The translations under genes were made by a program, and so were the position numbers. Positions 17,812 to 27,119 of a DNA stretch of 64,000 nt are shown here, piece after piece; within the stretch, counting starts at the first letter, position 1; every line of letters begins with the position of its first letter. The DNA is from CAIOZA01 sp964464375. GTDB lineage: Bacteria; Bacteroidota; Ignavibacteria; Kapaibacteriales; UBA2268. Location of the stretch: positions 53,366-117,365 of the forward strand of contig CAYXFU010000007.1 in NCBI GenBank assembly GCA_964464375.1. The letters are read 5' to 3'. The notes under the pieces were generated by a model. The model saw only the letters and a program-made list of their open reading frames with translations. It had not been told where the DNA came from and made no database searches.

Positions 17812-20679
17812 ATGAACAATTTACAAAAATTATTTTTTTGCTCCACAATATTGATGGTTTTATGTGTTGGTACTTTATTGACAAACGATCATCAGATATT
17901 ATTACCTGATGTGAAAATTAACAGAATTAGCAAGGTTTGGTCTAATGAAATAATAATTAGAGTTAAAGCGAATGCAAATAATAGTTATAATATTAACCGA
18001 ATATTGAATGTTTATTATTCATCAATTGTCAACGTGTATCTTACTCCAGATGAATCTATTGCAAATCAATCAGCAAATTTTTTATTGAAAAGAAATTTGG
18101 ATCAAGGAAAAATTAACGCAATTCTTGTTGCGGAAGAACCTTTGCTCAGAACCTATCATCTTGAATATTCAGGGAATGAGGCTCCTGAAGCTTTTTGTAA
18201 GAGAATTTTATCTTTAGAAAAATCAATAGAAATCGCTGAACCTGTTGGGGTCGATGAAATGCTGACACAATCGATTCCTAATGATCCCTTGGTTGGACAA
18301 CAAGGTCTTTTATCATTAATCAGCGCTTTTGATGCCTGGGGGATTTATCAGGGTGATACAAATGTTGTGATCGGAATTAGTGATGGTGGAATATTCCAAC
18401 AACATCCAGATTTATTACAGAATATCGCGCCAAACTGGAAGGAAATACCGGAGGATGGAATTGATAATGACAATAATGGATATGTTGATGATTATATTGG
18501 TTATAATGTGTCATATCAAGATGACGGCACAAAACCGGGTGAAACAGTTCATAGTAGTGATCATGGTACTGCAGTCGCCAGTATAGCCGCTGCTGCTACA
18601 AATAACTCTAAGGGTATGGCGGGTGTTGGATATAAGAGCAGAATTTTCCCTATCAAAACAGCAGTTATGAACAATAATGCTATTAAGTATGGTTATCCAT
18701 CCATTCTTTATGCGGCGAAGAGAGGTTTCAAAGTACTAAATTGTAGTTGGGGGCAAGTTAAAGCCTTTTCTCAAATTGATCAATCAGTTATAAATTACGC
18801 AATAGCTAATGATGTAGCATTAGTTGTAGCAGGAGGGAATGGCCATAATAGTTTATCACCTTATTACCCTGCAGGATATTTTGGTGTTTTAGCCGTCGGA
18901 GAAACAGACCTGACTGACAGAGTAACCGGAGTATCAACTATGGGAGCCGAAATAGACATCATGGCTCCAGGTGAAAATTCTTATGCCGCTAATAATAATG
19001 GTTCTTATTCAATCGAATCATCTGGCGGTACGAGCTTTGCTTCTCCCGTTGTTGCAGGAGTTCTTGCTCTTGTTAGAGGTAGATATCCGAATTTAACTGC
19101 ATTGCAGGCACAGGAGTTTACACGCCAGGCAGTTGATGATATAACAGCTCAAAATGATCAATGGGCTACAATGGTTAGAGGTAGAGTCAATGCACTTAAA
19201 GCGATGACAATTGATCCAATGTCCATTCCAGGGATAAAGCCTATTAAATTAAACTTCTTAAATCAATCCTTAGTAAAGTTAGACAGATTAACAACCAATG
19301 AAGAAGCTTTCCTTGAAATTGATGCTTTCAATTATCTGGGATCAGCCAGTAATTTAAAATTTACTGTATCAATGGCAGATGATTTCAGCCAATCAATTCA
19401 AATTATTGATTCTATAGTTACAGTTGATAATGTGAGTTCGAATTCATCATATAAACTATCGAGATTTAGATTGAAACTTCTCCAGGATGAAACTTCCAGA
19501 GTAATTTTCCGAGTTGATATTACCGGTGACAATGATTATCACGACTTTTTTATGATTCCATTTATACCATCAAAAGAGATAACTACATTTTCAAATGACA
19601 TTCTGACTTTTTCAGTTGGAGATAGGGGGCATATAGGTTTTGTTGGCTCAGGTGAGACTCAACAGGGTGTTGGTATTTTGTATAATGATATTGGCAGTCT
19701 AATTTACAGAGGCGGATTAATAGCAACTGCAAATAACAATCAAGTGGTCAGTGCCATATTTAGTCAGATGTTTGATAATTGCGATTTCAAATCAGAGAAG
19801 ACTTTTACTGAACCGGACAAATTTACAGGAATATTTAACGACAATGGAGCCTCACAATTTGAAAAGATCGGACTTTCAGTTAAGCAGACATTTCTTCTGG
19901 CTTCTAAAAACAACATAGCAAAATCGACAGTAATAATCAAAAATATTTCAGGGAAAATCTTAACTGATGTGGCTTTAGGGTATTATTGTGATTGGGACAT
20001 ACCACCTAATTCCGATAAGAACACTGTTGGAATTTTTCCGGAAGCTATTCCCGAATCGTTCAAAGCAGTAGCCGCTGCGGCTGAGATTGCTCAATATTCC
20101 GGAACTGAAACAGCACCGGTTTGTGGATGTGTAGCAATTAATAATGATGATAATTTAAGAGCACAAGCGGCAGGAATGGATTACGCAACTACTAAGTCAT
20201 TTTCTAAAGATAATCAGATTGCATCACTTTCATCAGGTTCAAATATCCAATATAATAAATTTGGTGACATCAATATGGTTGTTGGTATGAGATTCCCAGG
20301 GAATACTGCTCCAAATGCTGAATTAACTTTCAATTTCTTCTTTGGGTGTGCTGATTCTAAAACAGAATTGGCATCAGCTTTTCAAAATGCTTTATTGAAT
20401 CTTGGTGTAGATAAACCAGCAGTTAACAATTCCATTAACATAGAGGTTTATCCTAATCCTACCAAAGATTATCTTAGCCTTAAGCTCTCAAATATTGATC
20501 CTGTTGGAGTTGAATTGTCAGTTTTGGATGTACTTGGAAATATAGTTTTAGATAACTCTTCAATTGTTTCATCTGGCAATATTAGTAATATAAATATTGC
20601 GAGTTTGTCACCCGGTTTATATTTTATCAAGTTAATCTCAGTTGAAAAAACTGTTTATTCTAAATTTATAAAGTATTAA
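17812..20679 (+). CDS. secreted subtilisin-like serine protease with T9SS sorting domain
   Basis: A 955-residue S8 peptidase. Signal peptide (about 1-24), then a prodomain region to about 160. The catalytic triad is visible as Asp in VVIGISDGGI, His in SDHGTAVAS and Ser in GGTSFASPVVAGV; the oxyanion Asn lies in VVAGGNGHNS. About 450 residues of beta-rich accessory domain follow, then a C-terminal T9SS domain (YPNPTKDYLSLKLS ... LSPGLYFIKL ... SKFIKY). The protein is therefore likely exported through the outer membrane and released or anchored at the surface. It is monocistronic, in convergent orientation to the FecR-like operon. Confidence 0.93.
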   Translation: MNNLQKLFFCSTILMVLCVGTLLTNDHQILLPDVKINRISKVWSNEIIIRVKANANNSYNINRILNVYYSSIVNVYLTPDESIANQSANFLLKRNLDQGKINAILVAEEPLLRTYHLEYSGNEAPEAFCKRILSLEKSIEIAEPVGVDEMLTQSIPNDPLVGQQGLLSLISAFDAWGIYQGDTNVVIGISDGGIFQQHPDLLQNIAPNWKEIPEDGIDNDNNGYVDDYIGYNVSYQDDGTKPGETVHSSDHGTAVASIAAAATNNSKGMAGVGYKSRIFPIKTAVMNNNAIKYGYPSILYAAKRGFKVLNCSWGQVKAFSQIDQSVINYAIANDVALVVAGGNGHNSLSPYYPAGYFGVLAVGETDLTDRVTGVSTMGAEIDIMAPGENSYAANNNGSYSIESSGGTSFASPVVAGVLALVRGRYPNLTALQAQEFTRQAVDDITAQNDQWATMVRGRVNALKAMTIDPMSIPGIKPIKLNFLNQSLVKLDRLTTNEEAFLEIDAFNYLGSASNLKFTVSMADDFSQSIQIIDSIVTVDNVSSNSSYKLSRFRLKLLQDETSRVIFRVDITGDNDYHDFFMIPFIPSKEITTFSNDILTFSVGDRGHIGFVGSGETQQGVGILYNDIGSLIYRGGLIATANNNQVVSAIFSQMFDNCDFKSEKTFTEPDKFTGIFNDNGASQFEKIGLSVKQTFLLASKNNIAKSTVIIKNISGKILTDVALGYYCDWDIPPNSDKNTVGIFPEAIPESFKAVAAAAEIAQYSGTETAPVCGCVAINNDDNLRAQAAGMDYATTKSFSKDNQIASLSSGSNIQYNKFGDINMVVGMRFPGNTAPNAELTFNFFFGCADSKTELASAFQNALLNLGVDKPAVNNSINIEVYPNPTKDYLSLKLSNIDPVGVELSVLDVLGNIVLDNSSIVSSGNISNINIASLSPGLYFIKLISVEKTVYSKFIKY

Positions 20680-20690
20680 AAAGAAAAAAA

Positions 20691-20718
20691 ACCGCATTTC
20701 ATTTTAATGAAATGCGGT
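20691..20718 (-). terminator. Rho-independent terminator of the xthA-CHASE2-FecR operon
   Basis: A perfect 12-bp stem (ACCGCATTTCAT with ATGAAATGCGGT) has a 4-nt loop. On the minus strand it is followed by eight T, so it terminates the transcript ending at 20750. On the plus strand it lacks a T-run. Confidence 0.9.
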
Positions 20719-20749
20719 AATTCAAAAAAAACTGGAATTCTTTATTCAA

Positions 20750-21691
20750 TTATTGAGCACTATTCATTCTCTTCAAGAATCTATTATAAATCTCCTTGTA
20801 TTCGCTTACTTCAGGATTTGCTTCGGATGCGTCTTTGTATAATTTGTTCGCATCTTCATAGAGATTATTCATCTCATAATAATTGCCAATAACAATTTTG
20901 TTTAAAGCTGAAGTGTCATCTCCCAATTCCTTTTTTAATTCTGCAACATCTGAAGTAATTTTGTCAATTTGTGAATTAGAGAGAACTGAAAAAGTGCAAT
21001 CTGGTGATTTAACATTTGCGTCGTTCGACAAGGCTACATGCCAAAAATAGAAAGTATCCTTTTCGAGTTTAAGTGCATTTGCATCTAGATTCACATTGGA
21101 ATTTTTCACCTCTGATGAATAGACTTCACGGTCAAATCTGTCTCTGATGAATAGTTTATATGATTTAGCCTTTGGAACCTCTTTCCAGGAAAGATTCACA
21201 TTATTTGATTTAAGGCAAATCTTACGAGGAGAATTAAGTTCAATTGTTGCATTTGCAGGGTCGGCTGTCATTTTGTCCATGCTGCGTTCCACAGCACCGG
21301 TAGTTTCCATCCCTTCACGATAGTCGGATTGACTTTTTGTGTCATTCAGCTGGTTTACAATATAATTACCTAATTTCTGAGCAACACTGCTTTTGGAAGT
21401 ATTTGTTTTTGTTGCAAGCTGCTCTGTGGTAAATTCGCCGCTCTGCTTTAGCTCAATTGTCTTACCGGATTTATGTACTAATCCTAAATAGCTGTTGTTG
21501 CCAATTTTAATTTTTTCATTGGACTGAATTTTAGCTCCGGTATTTAGTTTAGACCAGGATTTTGATGACTTTGCAAAAATCTGAACATCGCCTTTTGAAG
21601 CCATAACATTGAACTGATAATCCGCAGAGATTAAGAGTACAGAGCTGAGGCATAAGGCAAATAATGCAAGTAGTAAAGTTTTGATTCTCAT
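20750..21691 (-). CDS. exported FecR-like domain protein
   Basis: A 313-residue protein. Signal peptide about 1-23, then a FecR-type beta domain (FNVMASKGDVQIFAKSSKSW ... LGLVHKSGKTIEL), a helical linker, a fibronectin-like segment (ISLSWKEVPKAKSYKLFI-type pattern, about 165-245) and a C-terminal coiled/TPR-like helix pair (IVIGNYYEMNNLYEDANKLY). The start overlaps the CHASE2 stop by 4 bp and has AGAGG 6 nt upstream. Its position suggests it is the periplasmic partner or output of the two CHASE2 membrane proteins. Function unknown. Confidence 0.7.
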   Translation of the reverse strand: MRIKTLLLALFALCLSSVLLISADYQFNVMASKGDVQIFAKSSKSWSKLNTGAKIQSNEKIKIGNNSYLGLVHKSGKTIELKQSGEFTTEQLATKTNTSKSSVAQKLGNYIVNQLNDTKSQSDYREGMETTGAVERSMDKMTADPANATIELNSPRKICLKSNNVNLSWKEVPKAKSYKLFIRDRFDREVYSSEVKNSNVNLDANALKLEKDTFYFWHVALSNDANVKSPDCTFSVLSNSQIDKITSDVAELKKELGDDTSALNKIVIGNYYEMNNLYEDANKLYKDASEANPEVSEYKEIYNRFLKRMNSAQ

Positions 21692-22887
21692 ATCGAACCT
21701 CTTCTAAATATTTTGAAATAAAATTTTCTAACAAATGGTAATAATGAATCCTTATAAGCTTCAAATATAATAATCGTGATGGCAACTGCAAATAGTACTG
21801 GCGTCAGATTAATATGAATGAACGTTTTATTATACAAATTAATAGTCAATATTAGTATCCCTATTGACTCTATTAAGAATGTAATATTGCTTATAACCTC
21901 ATACCACATCGGGAAACGCTCTGATATCCAAAAGAACAAAATGAAGTTTATATAAGTTATTAAGAATGCAAACAAATAAACTATCCATAGTGGGATTTGA
22001 TAGTAATACTTACTTTGAGTAATCATCGTTAGAATATTTGCATGAATTTCTGTTTCATACATATCTGGAAATCCTCTTCCTTTAGAATTCCCACTAATTG
22101 GAGTAAAATACATATCCTCCAGAAAATTAAATTTTTCAAGAAACAGTAATTTACCAATTAATACAATTTTGTTCTGAAAAAATTCCGGATCAAAATCTCC
22201 TTTCATTAAGTCTTTGTAATCGATATTGAAATATTTATTAAAATTTCCATGGTAATAAATAATCTCTTCGTCGTAATTTCTATTAAGTAAATATTCAACT
22301 TTAGATTTGTCAAATAGTTCAGCAATTCTTACAGCAAAGGCTTTTTCCTTCACACCCATTATGTTGGTCTTGGGGTGAAAAGTACGAAGAGTATTGATTG
22401 TTTTGTCTTTCCCAAAAAATAAATTCCTATATCCGGTTTGAGTGTATTTTGATATTTGATACATGCCTCTGTTTATGGATTCATACTCTCCAAAATTTTG
22501 ATTAAAATTTGAAAGATCACTTGCAAAAACAATATTCTTGAATCGTTTCAGAACAACAGTCAATAGACTATCCTCTTCTAAATTATTATTGCTTACGACG
22601 GTTTTATTGACTCCAATAACCTTGGGATTGAACTGAATAATTAGATCAAGGGCATTGATTAGGTTTGAGTTTGTTAGATCATCTATATTAACTATTACAA
22701 TATTAGGATCGGCTAGGACTTGACTCTCCTCGCGAGATACAGCAATACCGACATCTGTTACATCGAAATCAGAAAGTGCCTGACGAAAAGAAAAGAAATA
22801 TTCATTGCTAAAAATTATTGGCATTATGAATAATAACATCAAGATGAAAACCGGTCCAAATATTATCTCAGTTTTGCGAATTAGCAT
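21688..22887 (-). CDS. CHASE2-domain membrane protein (second copy)
   Basis: A 399-residue protein. One N-terminal transmembrane helix (about 9-28) is followed by an extracytoplasmic CHASE2 sensor domain (DPNIVIVNIDD near 60, FQNKIVLIG near 240, then PDMYETEIHANILTMI). Three transmembrane helices follow (about 295-375) and a short basic tail. CHASE2 normally precedes a cyclase, kinase or FHA output domain; none is attached. It overlaps its upstream paralog by 7 bp and the FecR-like gene by 4 bp. Ligand unknown. Confidence 0.8.
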   Translation of the reverse strand: MLIRKTEIIFGPVFILMLLFIMPIIFSNEYFFSFRQALSDFDVTDVGIAVSREESQVLADPNIVIVNIDDLTNSNLINALDLIIQFNPKVIGVNKTVVSNNNLEEDSLLTVVLKRFKNIVFASDLSNFNQNFGEYESINRGMYQISKYTQTGYRNLFFGKDKTINTLRTFHPKTNIMGVKEKAFAVRIAELFDKSKVEYLLNRNYDEEIIYYHGNFNKYFNIDYKDLMKGDFDPEFFQNKIVLIGKLLFLEKFNFLEDMYFTPISGNSKGRGFPDMYETEIHANILTMITQSKYYYQIPLWIVYLFAFLITYINFILFFWISERFPMWYEVISNITFLIESIGILILTINLYNKTFIHINLTPVLFAVAITIIIFEAYKDSLLPFVRKFYFKIFRRGSI

Positions 22888-24134
22888 TCAGGATTCTCCT
22901 TTTGTCCATCTTGATCATTTTTATTTTTAGATTTTTTTTGATACTGATTCTTGATGCGGGATATCAGATTCAATGTTAGGGGTTTTATAGAATCATGATA
23001 ACCTTCATACACCGGAACAATCAGAACAATTCCCCAAAGCATATAGCTGGTGCCAATGTAATAGTTAAATTTATTAAACATAAAAACCAGGAAAGCGAAC
23101 ACGGCAAGCAATAGCCCCAGAGTTGAAATAATACTCAAAGGTTCGTATAAATCAAATCGTTTTACTCTGAGATAATGAAGTGTTAGAATAATTATTGACA
23201 ATAAGATAATTTCAAGAATTTTTGTAATTCTATCGGGCATTTGTTCAAAGTAACTCTCGTTTAGAATCATAGAAATAACATTAGCATGAATTATTAAACC
23301 ATACATATCAGGGAAACTCTTACCGAGAAATAGTCGATTCAAAGGAGTATAGAAATTATCTTCAGAAACGATTGTTCTGATGTTCGGACCTAAATAACCA
23401 ACTAAAACAATTTTCCCTCTGATGAAATCTAAACTGTCTCGTTTCTTAAAAACATCTTTAACATCCAAAACTAAGTATTTGTCAATATTACGAGCAAAAT
23501 CAACAATCTCATTCTTATTATCCCTATCAATCAATTTTTTAGCTTTAACCGAATCAAAAAACTTTACAATCTGAAGTGGGAAGAAGTACTTTAGCACTCC
23601 ATTTACAGGCTCTTTTGGTGAAATATCTCTAACTGTCATGTAGTCATTGGCATCAACCGGCAGATTTGCATATCCTCCTACAGCGAATTGCGTAAAGTCT
23701 GGATGAGAAGTAATTACTGAATCAAAAATTTGTTTTCTTTTATTGTAAACAATTTTTTCAGCTAATACCAGGTTTTTAACTTTGGAAAGTGCTGTTATTA
23801 ATGGAATGTCCAAAGTATCATTTTTCCGAAGTTTGAAAAAAGTATCAATACCGATTACTTTGGGTTCATAAGAATTAATAATTTCAAGTTCACGGGCAAT
23901 TCCGGCTCTGTTAAGTGTGCCAATGTTTACTATAACAATATTAGTATCTCTGGGAACCTTATGAGGATCCCTTATACTGGAAAAAACCATGTCTGTAAGG
24001 TTGAAATTATCCATTGAATTCTGAATAGGGTTCAAAAAGTCAATATTAAAATACTGGGGAAAGAACTCAATGATAATAACTACCACGATAACAGGAATAA
24101 AATGTTCAATCTGTGTTTTAATCTTTCTTAACAT
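22881..24134 (-). CDS. CHASE2-domain membrane protein (first copy)
   Basis: A 417-residue paralog of the next gene. An N-terminal transmembrane helix is followed by a CHASE2 domain (DTNIVIVNIGTLN, IRGKIVLVGYLGPN, NFYTPLN, FPDMYGLIIHANVISMIL) and three C-terminal helices. The tail is strongly basic and acidic (KNQYQKKSKNKNDQDGQK) and would be cytoplasmic. No enzymatic output domain is present. It begins 4 bp after xthA on the same strand, so xthA and both CHASE2 genes share a transcript. A paired heteromeric sensor is a reasonable inference. Confidence 0.8.
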   Translation of the reverse strand: MLRKIKTQIEHFIPVIVVVIIIEFFPQYFNIDFLNPIQNSMDNFNLTDMVFSSIRDPHKVPRDTNIVIVNIGTLNRAGIARELEIINSYEPKVIGIDTFFKLRKNDTLDIPLITALSKVKNLVLAEKIVYNKRKQIFDSVITSHPDFTQFAVGGYANLPVDANDYMTVRDISPKEPVNGVLKYFFPLQIVKFFDSVKAKKLIDRDNKNEIVDFARNIDKYLVLDVKDVFKKRDSLDFIRGKIVLVGYLGPNIRTIVSEDNFYTPLNRLFLGKSFPDMYGLIIHANVISMILNESYFEQMPDRITKILEIILLSIIILTLHYLRVKRFDLYEPLSIISTLGLLLAVFAFLVFMFNKFNYYIGTSYMLWGIVLIVPVYEGYHDSIKPLTLNLISRIKNQYQKKSKNKNDQDGQKENPEC

Positions 24135-24138
24135 AAGA

Positions 24139-24936
24139 TTATAAGTCTAGTTCAGCAATAACCGGGCAATGGTCAGAGCCTTGCTGATCGGGATGATGAT
24201 ATGCACTTTTCAATGATTTCTTAAGGTCGGAGGTTATGAAATGATAATCAATTCTCCATCCTACATTGTTTTCTCTTGCCCTTCCTCGTTGTGTCCACCA
24301 AGTATAGTGACCATTATCTTCATGGAATTCTCTGAAAGTATCAACAAAGCCATTCTCAACCATCCAATCCAATTTAACACGCTCGATCGGCATAAATCCT
24401 GATGTTCCAATGTTTTCAGCAGGTCGAGCAAGGTCGATTGGTTTATGGGCTGTATTATAGTCGCCGGAAATGATATATGGACGTTTATTTTTGGATATAT
24501 AATCAAATAAGCATTCATAGAATTCAAGTTTGTAGTCTAAACGGTCATTATCTGCATAACCTTTGGGAAAATAAATTCCGAAAACTGAGAAATCTTTATA
24601 ATGAGCCAGCAGAATCCTGCCTTCATCGTCAAATTTACTTCTTCCCAGGTCATAGATCACTTCCAGAGGCTTTTCTTTTGTGAATATAGCTACACCGCTA
24701 TAGCCTTTTTTGGTACGGCAGGTATTATAAAATGAATGATAACCTTCTGGTTGGAGCAATGCTTCATCAATCTGATTTGTGTCAGCTTTGATCTCTTGTA
24801 GGCAGACAATATCAGGTTGTTCCTGTTCAATGTATTTAAATAGTTTGTTATCCTTTGTAACGACATCGAATCTTCTGCTTGGATTCTGTCCGGTTACTGA
24901 GCGATACCCATTTATATTCCAGCTAATAATTTTCAT
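24139..24936 (-). CDS. xthA: exodeoxyribonuclease III / AP endonuclease
   Basis: A 265-residue enzyme of the EEP fold. Motifs: SWNINGYR at the start, IVCLQEIKAD with catalytic Glu48, SGVAIFTKEKP, SGDYNTAH and the C-terminal GSDHCPV. It cleaves DNA at abasic sites and removes 3' blocks in base excision repair. Length and motif order match the family. It is the first gene of an operon with two CHASE2 proteins and a FecR-like protein, an unusual partner set. Confidence 0.93.
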   Translation of the reverse strand: MKIISWNINGYRSVTGQNPSRRFDVVTKDNKLFKYIEQEQPDIVCLQEIKADTNQIDEALLQPEGYHSFYNTCRTKKGYSGVAIFTKEKPLEVIYDLGRSKFDDEGRILLAHYKDFSVFGIYFPKGYADNDRLDYKLEFYECLFDYISKNKRPYIISGDYNTAHKPIDLARPAENIGTSGFMPIERVKLDWMVENGFVDTFREFHEDNGHYTWWTQRGRARENNVGWRIDYHFITSDLKKSLKSAYHHPDQQGSDHCPVIAELDL

Positions 24937-25017
24937 AAGATATTCTTTAAATTGATATTCACTAATTAATTGCCAAATTTAACAAAATTAGTTCTTAAAA
25001 TCAATTTATTATTAGCT

Positions 25018-26385
25018 TTATAAAATTGCTTGGTAACGATGCAGAGACTGAGGTATCACAATTTTGGTTTGAGGTAAAATGTCTTTGATGGATTTATATA
25101 GACTTTCTACTGATTCATAAGATCCATGGGTAATGAATAGCTTACCTGGTTTTGTTTCGGTAATGTAGTTAATAATTTCATCACGGCTGGCGTGCGATGA
25201 GAACCTGAATTTTTCTACAAAACAATTTCTTTTAACCATTTTAGTACCAAATATGAAATCGATTTGAGGTACCGATTCAGCCAGAGAGTAGGACGGGGAA
25301 TCAGGATCGAGGTAACCTACAAATGCTACACCGAAATTCTTATATCTAATCCATTTTTTTGCCAAATTAAATGAAAGTGTTCCTTCCATCATCATCCCGC
25401 TAGGAACTATAACTATAGATGATTCTCTGAAATATTTTCCGGTTAAAGCCTCGTCATATTTGATGATTTCAACCGGAATATCTGTGAATTCAAATCCTGG
25501 TTTAACTCTTCTTGTGGTGTAATTATAGATGTCGTATAATCTATTAATCTTTTGGCCCAGACCAGCAGTATAGATAGTTAGATTAGGAATTTTACACGAA
25601 ATTTTGAGATTATTAATAATATTTAATATTTCCTGATATTTTCCTAAAGAGAAAACCGGGATTAATACAGATCCATTCATGTCAATAACTGAATTAATAT
25701 AATTTGCTAGTCTTTTGGATTCAGTTTGAAAATCAGGTAGATTTTCAACAGATGCATTTGTTGCCTCGATAATTAAAGTGTCGATATGTTTCTTTGGAAA
25801 ATCGGCACCTTTAATTACTGTTTGATTAGAGAATCTTACATCTGAAGTATAAAAAATGGTCTTACCATCGGCAACAATCTCGATGCCGGCTGAGCCAAGG
25901 ATATGACCTGAATCATAAAACCGAATGTTAATAGGATACTTACCGGTTCTGCTGGTGAATTCAATAGGCTGATTGTATCTATGTCCTGTGATTAGTTTAT
26001 CAATTAACTCCAAATTTTCTGGTTTGAACAACGATAATAAATCTTCAGGGAATTCACTTACAGCTGATCTCTTTAATATTTTAGCTGTGTCTCTTAATAT
26101 AATTGAAGAAAGGTCACGTGTAGGTTCTGTGGAATAAACTTGAAGATGCCCGAATAGTTTGATTAGATAAGGAAGAGCACCCAGGTGGTCATTGTGAGCA
26201 TGAGATACCAATAATAAATCAACTGGATCATCTTTTAGAATTTCATATTTTGGGAAAATTGAAGCATCCTTCTTTTTGGGGTGCATTCCTGAATCAAGTA
26301 TAATGCCTGCACCATCAAGATATAGATAGATTGAATTTGCACCGATCGTATCATTTTCAGCAAAAAATGTTATTTCTTTTGACAT
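25018..26385 (-). CDS. metallo-beta-lactamase fold / beta-CASP hydrolase (RNA-processing type)
   Basis: A 455-residue protein. Motif II SHAHNDHLG (HxHxDH, residues 62-67), motif III/IV YDSGHILGSAG, a beta-CASP insertion in the middle and C-terminal SSHASRDEI and FITHGS motifs. Members process RNA (CPSF-73/Int11-like) or DNA; bacterial homologs like this are annotated as MBL-fold RNA-metabolising hydrolases. It lies 9 bp downstream of pdxH on the same strand. Confidence 0.88.
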   Translation of the reverse strand: MSKEITFFAENDTIGANSIYLYLDGAGIILDSGMHPKKKDASIFPKYEILKDDPVDLLLVSHAHNDHLGALPYLIKLFGHLQVYSTEPTRDLSSIILRDTAKILKRSAVSEFPEDLLSLFKPENLELIDKLITGHRYNQPIEFTSRTGKYPINIRFYDSGHILGSAGIEIVADGKTIFYTSDVRFSNQTVIKGADFPKKHIDTLIIEATNASVENLPDFQTESKRLANYINSVIDMNGSVLIPVFSLGKYQEILNIINNLKISCKIPNLTIYTAGLGQKINRLYDIYNYTTRRVKPGFEFTDIPVEIIKYDEALTGKYFRESSIVIVPSGMMMEGTLSFNLAKKWIRYKNFGVAFVGYLDPDSPSYSLAESVPQIDFIFGTKMVKRNCFVEKFRFSSHASRDEIINYITETKPGKLFITHGSYESVESLYKSIKDILPQTKIVIPQSLHRYQAIL

Positions 26386-26394
26386 TTTGTGATT

Positions 26395-27039
26395 TTAAGG
26401 ATACAGACGTTGTTTAATCCATTTGTTGTTTTGCTTAGAATAAGTAATTCTATCATGAAGACGGCTCTTCCTTCCCTGCCAGAATTCAAAATAATCAGGG
26501 ACCAGCCTATAACCACCCCAGAAAGGTGGCAGTGGAACATCACCGGGATATTTTGCCATCAATTTGACAACTGATCTCATGAGGGAAAAACGGCTCTTAA
26601 GAACAGTACTTTGTTTGGATGCCCAAGCACCTAATCTGCTTTCATAAGGTCGTGATTTGAAATATTCTTCTGATTCTTCAAGACTAACTTTTTCGATTTT
26701 ACCTTCTATACGAACCTGCCGTTCCAGATTATCCCAATAGAAAAGCAGGCTTGCTTGGGGATTTTCTTGAATTTCCTGACCCTTCCGGCTGTCATAATTG
26801 GTAAAGAAAACAAATCCATTCTTGTCAACTTTTTTTATGAGAACCACTCTGATTGAAGGTTTGCCCGATAGTGTACTTGTTGCCACAGTCATTGCGTTTG
26901 GTTCTATTAAGCCACTTGCGGTAGCCTGTTCGAACCAAAGTTCGAATTGTCTGAAAGGATTATCATCAGCAGTAGAATCATCAAATTGCCCATTCAGGTA
27001 ATCTCTTCTTAAATCAAATAAGCTATCTATAATGGACAT
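26395..27039 (-). CDS. pdxH: pyridoxamine 5'-phosphate oxidase
   Basis: A 214-residue FMN enzyme that makes pyridoxal 5'-phosphate. Conserved segments: NAMTVATSTLSGKPSIRVVL, FFTNYDSRKGQEI, QVRIEGKIEKV, SRLGAWASKQS and the C-terminal FWQGRKSRLHDRI and QRLYP ending expected of PdxH. Full length. It is followed by the beta-CASP gene after 9 bp. Confidence 0.95.
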   Translation of the reverse strand: MSIIDSLFDLRRDYLNGQFDDSTADDNPFRQFELWFEQATASGLIEPNAMTVATSTLSGKPSIRVVLIKKVDKNGFVFFTNYDSRKGQEIQENPQASLLFYWDNLERQVRIEGKIEKVSLEESEEYFKSRPYESRLGAWASKQSTVLKSRFSLMRSVVKLMAKYPGDVPLPPFWGGYRLVPDYFEFWQGRKSRLHDRITYSKQNNKWIKQRLYP

Positions 27040-27067
27040 TCAGATACCTGAATAAGTTTAAAAAAAT

Positions 27068-27095
27068 GGGGTTGCCGATTATTATTGACAACCCC
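27068..27095 (-). terminator. Rho-independent terminator of the CAP-protein gene
   Basis: Arms GGGGTTG and CAACCCC pair perfectly around a 14-nt loop. On the minus strand a T-run follows. It lies 24 bp beyond the stop of the secreted CAP-domain protein and before pdxH. Confidence 0.85.
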
Positions 27096-27119
27096 AAAAA
27101 AGAATAATTGTAATTTAAA

